The translations under genes and the position numbers were made by a program. From JAENZQ01 sp964553505 (GTDB lineage: Bacteria > Bacillota > Clostridia > Peptostreptococcales > JAAYPU01): a stretch of 20,126 nucleotides of DNA. The stretch spans positions 1-20,126 of the forward strand of contig CAZKKX010000033.1 in assembly GCA_964553505.1 (NCBI GenBank). Reading direction: 5' to 3'. Position 1 is the first letter of the stretch, and every line of letters begins with the position of its first letter. A model generated the notes under the pieces. It was given only the letters and a program-made list of their open reading frames with translations. It did no database searches and was not told where the DNA came from. Positions 14,738 to 20,126 of this stretch are shown one piece after another.

Positions 14738-14830
14738 ATGGAACAAGGTATTTTATTCATAGCATTTATTATTTCTATTGTCATTGCAGTTACAACATCA
14801 AGGAAATTGTTAAGAAAAAATAAAAAATAG
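14738..14830 (+). CDS. 30-residue single-helix membrane peptide, third gene of the symporter operon
   Basis: A perfect AAGGAGG (14723-14729) stands eight bases before an ATG at 14738, and the frame closes at TAG 14828-14830. The peptide starts MEQGILFIAFIISIVIAVTT and ends in a Lys/Arg-rich tail, so it has one membrane helix (about residues 5-20) with a positive-inside C-terminus. It starts only 12 bases after the symporter stop, and a terminator follows. Gene spacing, ribosome binding site and composition all favour a real small protein, probably a subunit or regulator of the symporter. I know no named family for it. Confidence 0.65.
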   Translation: MEQGILFIAFIISIVIAVTTSRKLLRKNKK

Positions 14831-14851
14831 TAGTTATTGAGAGCATAGAAA

Positions 14852-14908
14852 AGCTCCCTCTAATTCAACTGACATGGAAGGAATATTTAATAGTGGGAGC
14901 TCTTTTTT
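14852..14908 (+). terminator. Intrinsic terminator closing the symporter operon
   Basis: AGCTCCC (14852-14858) pairs with GGGAGCT (14895-14901), and TTTTTT (14903-14908) follows. The loop is long (36 bases), but the GC-rich stem and T-run are convincing. The amidohydrolase therefore probably has its own promoter, which I could not identify in 14909-15002. Confidence 0.7.
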
Positions 14909-15002
14909 CTTGTTTTAATTCTTTTATGATGAGTGTTTCTTAGCCGCCTAAGCGCTGAAAATAATCAAAGGAAGGTAATTTATATCGAGGAGGTAATTAT
15001 AA

Positions 15003-16622
15003 ATGGGAATTGTTTATGCAGATAAATTGTTGAAAAGTGAGGCGATTTATACTGCAAAGGGAGTTATTTCAGGGAGCATTGCAATAAAAAATAATAGAAT
15101 TCTAAGCGTAGATATAGGAAATAAAAATGATTCACTCATCGATTGCAATACAATAGTTCATGATTTTGGGAAACATTTGATTATTCCGGGATTTCATGAC
15201 AGCCATGTACATGTGCTGATAGGTTCATTGTTTCATAACAGTATCAATCTTGGACATACCAAATCAGAAGAAGAGGCAGTCAAAGCTGTAAAAGAATTTG
15301 CGGATTCAAGACCTGAAGATCCGTGGGTATTAGGATTTAACTGGTACCATATTCATTGGCATAATAAAAAAATGCCGACGAAACGAAGCTTAGATGCTAT
15401 GATTCCAGATCGTCCGATCTTCCTTCTAAATTCCGAAGCTCATGGTGCTTGGGTAAATTCTAAAGCTCTTGAATTATCAAAAATAACGAACCAGACACCA
15501 AGTCCTGAATATGGCATAATCGAAAGAGATGAACATGGTGAGGCTACGGGAATCTTGATAGAGAATGCCTTAGGGCTTGCGGCAAAATATGCCTATGATT
15601 TGCCAGATGAACGACAAGCCTTTCTAATAGAAGATTTCAATAAAAAAGCAGTCAGATATGGCATTACCTCTGTAAATGATATGTTGCCTTATTTCGGCTT
15701 TGATATGGGAAATTTGGATGTATATCAGAAATATGTAGATGCCCATGACAACTCCATAAGGTTCTATTTAGCCCCAGGATTGGATCAAGATATTGATTAT
15801 TTATTGAAGCTAAAAGAAAAATATTCATCTGAAAAGCTAAGGGTAGTATCCCTAAAAGAGTTTGTAGACGGTGTTCCTACTACTTATACAGCATTATTAT
15901 TGGAATCTTATTCGGATAAGCCTTCTACAAAAGGCAGTCCTTTGAAAGATCCTGAAAAACTTAGAAGATTGATTCTGGATGGGCATAAGAATGGATTTTC
16001 CGTAAGACTTCATGCCTGTGGAGATGGAGCAGTTCATATGGCTTTGAATTTCTTTGAGGAAGCAATAAAAAAATATGGAAGGAGAGGCAACAGACACTCT
16101 GTTGAACATGTTGAAGCCATTCATCCCGATGACATTTTAAGGTTCAAATTTTTAGGTATTACAGCTTCCGTGCAGCCTGAACATATGGCGATAACAAATA
16201 ACTTTGAAGATAATCCCTACCCCTCAAGGTACGGCAAAAAGAGAGAAATGCATCTTTGGGCACTGAAATCTATTTTAGATAAAGATGTGAAATTATCCTT
16301 TGGGACAGATTATCCCGTAGTAGATATCTTGCCATTTACCGGTATATACCGAGCATATACAAGACTGCACAATGACGGAAAACCTGAAGGAGGATGGAAT
16401 CCCGAACAAAAACTTGCTATGGACCAGATTATACGAGCTTGCACCTATGGTTCTGCGTATATTTCACATATGGAAGATAAGATTGGAAGCATTGAAGCTG
16501 GAAAACTCGCAGATGTTACAGTACTCAGAAACAACTTTTTTAAGTGTGATCCTCAAAACATATTAGATAATGAAGTGATCTACACTATGATTGACGGGAA
16601 AGAAGCCTATAAAAAACTTTAA
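15003..16622 (+). CDS. YtcJ/NfdA-like metal-dependent amidohydrolase (Amidohydro_3 type)
   Basis: The 539-residue protein has the small N-terminal beta-sandwich (about 1-62), a TIM-barrel amidohydrolase domain and the returning C-terminal strand region (about 500-539, GKLADVTVLRNN). Metal and catalytic positions visible are HDSHVH (65-70; His68 and His70), Lys285 in SLKEFVDG, His337 in LHACGDG, His369 in HSVEHVEAIHP and Asp436 in SFGTDYPV. Characterised relatives hydrolyse N-substituted formamides or other amide and cyclic amide bonds, but most members of this branch are uncharacterised, so the substrate is open. A GAGGAGGT site precedes the ATG. It is followed after 68 bases by a nitrilase-family amidase, suggesting two successive C-N bond cleavages on a compound that may be imported by the upstream symporter. 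Confidence 0.85.
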   Translation: MGIVYADKLLKSEAIYTAKGVISGSIAIKNNRILSVDIGNKNDSLIDCNTIVHDFGKHLIIPGFHDSHVHVLIGSLFHNSINLGHTKSEEEAVKAVKEFADSRPEDPWVLGFNWYHIHWHNKKMPTKRSLDAMIPDRPIFLLNSEAHGAWVNSKALELSKITNQTPSPEYGIIERDEHGEATGILIENALGLAAKYAYDLPDERQAFLIEDFNKKAVRYGITSVNDMLPYFGFDMGNLDVYQKYVDAHDNSIRFYLAPGLDQDIDYLLKLKEKYSSEKLRVVSLKEFVDGVPTTYTALLLESYSDKPSTKGSPLKDPEKLRRLILDGHKNGFSVRLHACGDGAVHMALNFFEEAIKKYGRRGNRHSVEHVEAIHPDDILRFKFLGITASVQPEHMAITNNFEDNPYPSRYGKKREMHLWALKSILDKDVKLSFGTDYPVVDILPFTGIYRAYTRLHNDGKPEGGWNPEQKLAMDQIIRACTYGSAYISHMEDKIGSIEAGKLADVTVLRNNFFKCDPQNILDNEVIYTMIDGKEAYKKL

Positions 16623-16637
16623 TGATAATTAGTAATT

Positions 16638-16665
16638 AAGGTTGAGGGCAAAAAATCTCAACCTT
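16638..16665 (+). terminator. Hairpin between amidohydrolase and carbamoylputrescine-amidase-like gene
   Basis: AAGGTTGAG (16638-16646) and CTCAACCTT (16657-16665) form a perfect 9-bp stem with a 10-base loop. The tail GCTATTTATT is a poor T-tract, so this may be a weak terminator or an attenuator or processing site inside an operon. Confidence 0.5.
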
Positions 16666-16690
16666 GCTATTTATTAAAGGGAGTGAAAAC

Positions 16691-17545
16691 ATGAGAAAGG
16701 TAGTTGTGGCTGCAACACAATTCGAGAATTACAATAATTATCATGATAATATTAAAAAAGCAGAAAGTCTTGTAAGGAGAGCTGCTGAAAAAGGCGCAAA
16801 TATCATTCTATTACAAGAGTTATTTGACTATTTGTATTTTTGTCAGGAGGTAAATCCTGACTATTTTCAACTTGCACATGAGGCGGAAAAACATCCTACA
16901 ATTCAACATTTTGAAAAACTATCAAAGGAATTAAATGTGGTATTACCTATTAGTTTTTTTGAAAGAAAGAACAATGTTTTTTTTAACTCGGTTATGGTTA
17001 TTGATGCAGATGGTGAGCGGTTAGGAGTGTATAGAAAAACGCACATTCCAGATGATCCCGGATATTATGAAAAATATTATTTCAGCCCTGGAGATACCGG
17101 CTTTAAAGTATGGAATACTAAATTTGGTAAAATAGGAATAGCCATTTGTTGGGATCAATGGTTTCCTGAAACGGCACGCTGTTTATCTCTAAAAGGCGCG
17201 GAAATGATTTTCTACCCAACGGCAATAGGAACTTCCCCTACGTCGGTAAATCATTGGCAAATAACAATGCAGGGTCATGCAGCAGCAAATATGGTGCCGA
17301 TTATAGCATCTAATAGGATTGGTAAAGAAAAATTTGGTACAACACAAATAGAGTTTTATGGAAAATCATTTATTTCCAATAACTTTGGTCAAATTGTAGA
17401 GGAAACAGATAATAAAGAAGAAACTATATTAACTGCAGAATTTGACTTAGATGATTTAGATAAATTTAGGAGAGAAGCGTGCTGTTATAGAGATAGAAGG
17501 CCGGAATGTTATGAAGACTTATTGACACTATATGGTACAGAATAA
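16691..17545 (+). CDS. aguB: Nitrilase-superfamily amidase, N-carbamoylputrescine amidase-like
   Basis: I choose the ATG at 16691 (284 residues) because GGGAGTG lies just upstream. The in-frame TTG at 16664 falls inside a hairpin stem and has no ribosome binding site. The Glu-Lys-Cys triad is present: Glu43 in LLQELF, Lys116 in YRKTHIPD and Cys153 in AICWDQWFPE. The YRKTHIPDDPGYYEKYYFSPGD and MQGHAAANMVPIIASNRIG blocks match what I know of AguB, which converts N-carbamoylputrescine to putrescine, CO2 and ammonia. Length is slightly below the usual 290-300 residues, with a shortened stretch after FYPTAIG. No agmatine deiminase is encoded in the window, so the enzyme may instead act on another N-carbamoyl amine released by the amidohydrolase encoded upstream. 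Confidence 0.82.
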   Translation: MRKVVVAATQFENYNNYHDNIKKAESLVRRAAEKGANIILLQELFDYLYFCQEVNPDYFQLAHEAEKHPTIQHFEKLSKELNVVLPISFFERKNNVFFNSVMVIDADGERLGVYRKTHIPDDPGYYEKYYFSPGDTGFKVWNTKFGKIGIAICWDQWFPETARCLSLKGAEMIFYPTAIGTSPTSVNHWQITMQGHAAANMVPIIASNRIGKEKFGTTQIEFYGKSFISNNFGQIVEETDNKEETILTAEFDLDDLDKFRREACCYRDRRPECYEDLLTLYGTE

Positions 17546-17558
17546 TGGAATTATCAGT

Positions 17559-17595
17559 GGCTTTAAGGGGAGCTTTTTAAGCAGCCTCTTTTCTT
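17559..17595 (+). terminator. Possible terminator after the AguB-like gene
   Basis: GGCTTTAA (17559-17566) can pair with TTAA-GCAGCC (17577-17586) with a small bulge, and a pyrimidine-rich tail follows. The fold is imperfect, but it stands between the stop codon and a new promoter. Confidence 0.4.
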
Positions 17596-17609
17596 TCTTC
17601 TTTATTTTC

Positions 17610-17638
17610 TTAACACCATCAATTATATATAGTATAAT
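17610..17638 (+). promoter_or_regulatory. Strong sigma-A promoter for the acylating aldehyde dehydrogenase
   Basis: TTAACA (17610-17615) and TATAAT (17633-17638) are separated by exactly 17 bases: 5/6 and 6/6 matches to consensus at the best spacing. The start codon at 17672 is 33 bases downstream of the -10 box, so the gene can be expressed independently of the AguB-like gene. Confidence 0.75.
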
Positions 17639-17671
17639 CAGATTAAAGAAAAAGTCAAAATGGAGGCAGTT

Positions 17672-19042
17672 ATGGAAAGTAAAGAATATATAATGGAATA
17701 CATCAAAAAGGGAAAAAAGGCCCAGAGTATTATCGAAAAATATAATCAAAAGCAGGTTGATGAAGTAGTAAAAGTCATTGCTAAGACTGTTTATGATCAT
17801 GCAGAACTTCTGGCGAAGATAGCGGTGGAAGAGACCGGAATGGGTATGTATGAAGATAAAGTAGCAAAGAATAAAATGAAGGCCAAGGTTATATGGAACA
17901 ATCTGAGAGGTAAAAAATCAGTAGGAATCATCAAACGGGATGAAGAAACAGGAATTACGGAGATTGCAAAACCCATGGGTGTTGTGGCGGCTATTACACC
18001 TACAACAAACCCAATTGTAACCCCAATGTCTAATGCTATGTTTGCAGTGAAAGGACGGAATGCTATTATCATTACACCTCATCACAGGGCAATACGCTGC
18101 AGCACTAAAGCTATAGAACTAATAAATCAGGAACTGAAAAGGATAAATGCACCTGAAAATTTGTTACAGATATTAAATCATCAATCGAGAGAGAACACGA
18201 GAAATCTAATAGAGAGTGCAGATTTAGTCATAGCTACAGGAGGTATGGGAATGGTGAAAGCTGCTTACAGTAGCGGAAAACCGGCTCTTGGAGTAGGTGC
18301 AGGAAATGTACAATGTATTATAGATGAAGATGCTGATATAAAAGATGCCGTTCCGAAAATTATATTGGGAAGAAGATTCGATAATGGTATCATATGTTCA
18401 GGAGAACAGTCGGTTATAATACCCGAAAAAGAATATGAATATATAAAGAGAGTTTTTAAAGAAAATGGTGGATATTATATTGAAAGTGCTTTGGAAAGAG
18501 ATCAATTGAGAAATACTTTATTCCAATATGGCGTTATGAATAAGGATGTAGTGGGTCAATCCGCTGAAAAAATTGCAAAAATGGCTGGGATTGACATACC
18601 TAAGGAAACAAAAATCATCATTGTAGAAGCGGAATCAGAAACCGATTTGCTGGGGAAAGAAAAAATGTGCCCGGTGCTTACGGTCTATAAATATAATGAC
18701 CTGGATGAAGCTATAAGAATAGCAAAGACCAATCTTGAAATGGAAGGAAAAGGACACAGTATTGCTATCCATTCCACTAAGAAAGCTCACATTGAGAAAG
18801 TTGCCGAATCTTTGGAAGTCAGCAGATTTGTTGTAAATCAGACCAGTGCAACCAGTGCCGGAGGTAGTTTCCACAATGGTTTTGCACCTACTAATACCTT
18901 AGGTTGCGGGTCATGGGGAAATAACAGCATTTCTGAAAATCTTGACTACAAGCATCTGATAAACATTTCACGCATTGGTTATTATATGAAAGACAACCGC
19001 GTACCGACAGATGAAGAACTATGGGGGAACCGCATTTACTAA
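17672..19042 (+). CDS. sucD: CoA-acylating aldehyde dehydrogenase, succinate-semialdehyde dehydrogenase (SucD)-like
   Basis: I choose the second ATG at 17672 (456 residues): GGAGG at 17662-17666 is five bases upstream and would lie inside the reading frame if the ATG at 17660 were used. The protein is a short ALDH-fold enzyme of the EutE/PduP/SucD group that links NAD(P)-dependent oxidation of an aldehyde to CoA thioester formation, or the reverse. The catalytic Cys242 is in NGIICSGEQS. Other marks are AKPMGVVAAITPTTNPIVTP, the GVGAGNVQCI segment and TLGCGSWGNNSISENL near the end. The whole sequence is close to Clostridium kluyveri SucD as I remember it, so succinate semialdehyde/succinyl-CoA is the favoured pair. 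Sulfoacetaldehyde (SauS-like) or acetaldehyde are alternatives. It has its own strong promoter. Confidence 0.85.
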   Translation: MESKEYIMEYIKKGKKAQSIIEKYNQKQVDEVVKVIAKTVYDHAELLAKIAVEETGMGMYEDKVAKNKMKAKVIWNNLRGKKSVGIIKRDEETGITEIAKPMGVVAAITPTTNPIVTPMSNAMFAVKGRNAIIITPHHRAIRCSTKAIELINQELKRINAPENLLQILNHQSRENTRNLIESADLVIATGGMGMVKAAYSSGKPALGVGAGNVQCIIDEDADIKDAVPKIILGRRFDNGIICSGEQSVIIPEKEYEYIKRVFKENGGYYIESALERDQLRNTLFQYGVMNKDVVGQSAEKIAKMAGIDIPKETKIIIVEAESETDLLGKEKMCPVLTVYKYNDLDEAIRIAKTNLEMEGKGHSIAIHSTKKAHIEKVAESLEVSRFVVNQTSATSAGGSFHNGFAPTNTLGCGSWGNNSISENLDYKHLINISRIGYYMKDNRVPTDEELWGNRIY

Positions 19043-19113
19043 CCTCTAATTCAATCCATACTCTTATACAGGAAATTATTGTATGGCAATGATTAATAAT
19101 GGTATTAAAATGT

Positions 19114-19119
19114 TATAAT
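19114..19119 (+). promoter_or_regulatory. Possible -10 box for the lipid kinase gene
   Basis: A perfect TATAAT lies 33 bases before the ATG at 19153, but no good -35 hexamer is found at 16-18 bases upstream. A weak CCATAC/GTATGG inverted repeat precedes it and might end the previous transcript. Confidence 0.35.
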
Positions 19120-19152
19120 AAACATCGGAACAACTAAGCAGGAGGTCTGGAT

Positions 19153-20064
19153 ATGAAAGCATTATTGATATATAATCCTGTTTCCGGAAACAAAACATTT
19201 AAGAATAATCTGGATTATGTAGTTGCTGAATTCCAGAAAAAAGGTTTTCTTTTAACACCTTACAGGATTATGAATATAGAATCATTGGAAAGAATGATTT
19301 CCGGATTGAGTAAAAGTGAGTATAATCGTATATTGATTGCAGGTGGCGACGGAACCATTCATCAAGTAGTGAACAGTCTTATTCGAAATAATATCGATGT
19401 TCCTTTGGGGATTTTTCCGGTTGGGACTGCCAATGATTATGCTCAGTATTTCAGTTTGCCAAAAACAATTGAAGAAATGACGAAAAATGCATTGAGCGAA
19501 GATTATATTTACAGTGATGTCGGGTCAGTCAACAACAGGTATTTTATCAATGTTGCAAGTCTTGGTGTTCTGATTGATGTCAGCCAGAAAACGGATACAA
19601 GAGTGAAAAACAGCTTGGGAGTTTTAGCTTATTATATAAAAGGTCTTGAAGAACTTCCCAATATGAAATCTTTCAGAATCACTATAAAGAGTGATCAAGT
19701 GAATTTTTCAGGAGAAATCTTTTTTATGCTTATCATGAACGGAAAGTCAGCGGGTGGATTCAAGAAGATTGCGCCATTATCATCTATTAACGATGGGCTT
19801 TTGGATGTATATATTTTCAAAAAATGCCCCTTGTATGAATTGATGCCTTTGCTGATAAAAGTATTCAACGGGGAACATCTACACAGTACTTATGTGAGTT
19901 ATTTTCAAACAGAAAAATTATCGGTTTTCAGTGAGAATAATGTGGGTACGGACTTAGACGGAGAAGAAGGTCCTTCTTTTCCACTGCACATTCAAAATCT
20001 AAAGAATAAACTTAGCATAATAACAAATAATCCAACGCATATGAACAATCTGAATGATAAATAG
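19153..20064 (+). CDS. YegS/DagK/BmrU-family lipid (diacylglycerol) kinase
   Basis: The 303-residue soluble protein begins MKALLIYNPVSGNK and shows the catalytic-domain signature GGDGT (64-68) and FPVGTANDYAQYF (88-100), the nucleotide-binding landmarks of the diacylglycerol/sphingosine kinase catalytic family. The C-terminal half has the beta-sandwich with GGFKKIAPLSSINDGLLDVY and ends with a DLDGEEGPSFPLHI segment, as in DagK-like proteins where the late Asp/Glu residues complete the active site. Gram-positive members recycle diacylglycerol made during lipoteichoic acid synthesis, which fits with an LTA-synthase-like gene at the other end of the window. A GGAGGT site (19141-19146) lies six bases before the ATG. 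No partner gene is visible downstream (20065-20126 holds no further feature). Confidence 0.88.
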   Translation: MKALLIYNPVSGNKTFKNNLDYVVAEFQKKGFLLTPYRIMNIESLERMISGLSKSEYNRILIAGGDGTIHQVVNSLIRNNIDVPLGIFPVGTANDYAQYFSLPKTIEEMTKNALSEDYIYSDVGSVNNRYFINVASLGVLIDVSQKTDTRVKNSLGVLAYYIKGLEELPNMKSFRITIKSDQVNFSGEIFFMLIMNGKSAGGFKKIAPLSSINDGLLDVYIFKKCPLYELMPLLIKVFNGEHLHSTYVSYFQTEKLSVFSENNVGTDLDGEEGPSFPLHIQNLKNKLSIITNNPTHMNNLNDK

Positions 20065-20126
20065 AGTGGGTAAATAGGTAAATTTTACATATAAGTTTCC
20101 TGATATTGTATTAATCAAGGGACTTT

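Noticed and set aside
14939..14952. CTTAG-CCGC-CTAAG inverted repeat before the amidohydrolase
   Set aside because: A five-base arm is short enough to occur by chance, and no promoter could be placed beside it; not listed as an operator.
16664..16690. In-frame TTG start for the AguB-like gene at 16664
   Set aside because: It lies inside a 9-bp hairpin stem and has no ribosome binding site; the ATG at 16691 has both a Shine-Dalgarno and the expected family N-terminus.
17660..17671. ATG at 17660 as start of the SucD-like gene
   Set aside because: The only good Shine-Dalgarno (GGAGG at 17662-17666) lies downstream of this ATG and fits the second ATG at 17672.
1..20126. CRISPR arrays, tRNA or rRNA genes, insertion sequences, phage or defence genes
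   Set aside because: No regularly spaced repeats, cloverleaf-like segments, transposase motifs or terminal inverted repeats were seen in the intergenic regions, and every long ORF is explained by metabolic, transport or regulatory families.

Overview
The window looks like a chromosomal segment of a low-GC, Gram-positive anaerobe, most likely a clostridial Firmicute. The reasons are AT-rich intergenic DNA, strong AGGAGG-type ribosome binding sites, a lipoteichoic-acid-synthase-type phosphoglycerol transferase, a split methylmalonyl-CoA mutase and a CoA-acylating aldehyde dehydrogenase close to that of Clostridium kluyveri. All recognisable genes lie on the + strand. I see no rRNA, tRNA, CRISPR array, insertion sequence or phage gene. 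The species cannot be fixed from this sequence.

Bases 1-4800 hold unrelated housekeeping-type genes: the 3' end of an LTA-synthase-like gene, a membrane-anchored trypsin-like protease without a PDZ domain, a 70-residue unknown protein whose stop codon lies inside a perfect terminator stem, a SelO/YdiU protein AMPylase and an EIIC-like membrane protein. Bases 4969-8091 are a compact operon: mutase catalytic subunit, mutase B12-binding subunit and the MeaB chaperone GTPase. The substrate-pocket residues (Tyr88, Arg206) fit methylmalonyl-CoA rather than isobutyryl-CoA. A gap follows, then a fold-type-I ornithine decarboxylase (8379-10532) with its own terminator.

Bases 10754-14830 are the most structured part. 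They carry a UbiX-type flavin prenyltransferase, a PAS-AAA+-HTH sigma-54 activator and a transporter operon made of a DUF3311-like two-helix protein, a sodium:solute symporter and an unlisted 30-residue single-helix peptide. Between activator and transporter I find a near-consensus -24/-12 sigma-54 promoter. Upstream of it are two 16-bp dyads of the form GWTAGT-N4-ACTAWC, centred about 87 and 152 bp before the predicted transcription start. These two sites are also the arms of the activator gene's apparent terminator hairpin. This is a complete, testable sigma-54 switch.

Bases 15003-19042 encode a YtcJ-like amidohydrolase, an N-carbamoylputrescine-amidase-like nitrilase and a SucD-like CoA-acylating aldehyde dehydrogenase with a very good sigma-A promoter. 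A YegS/DagK lipid kinase closes the window. As an inference only, several enzymes touch one route: ornithine or carbamoylputrescine to putrescine, then (with enzymes not present here) to succinate semialdehyde, succinyl-CoA and methylmalonyl-CoA. The sigma-54-controlled symporter may import the nitrogenous substrate that the amidohydrolase opens.
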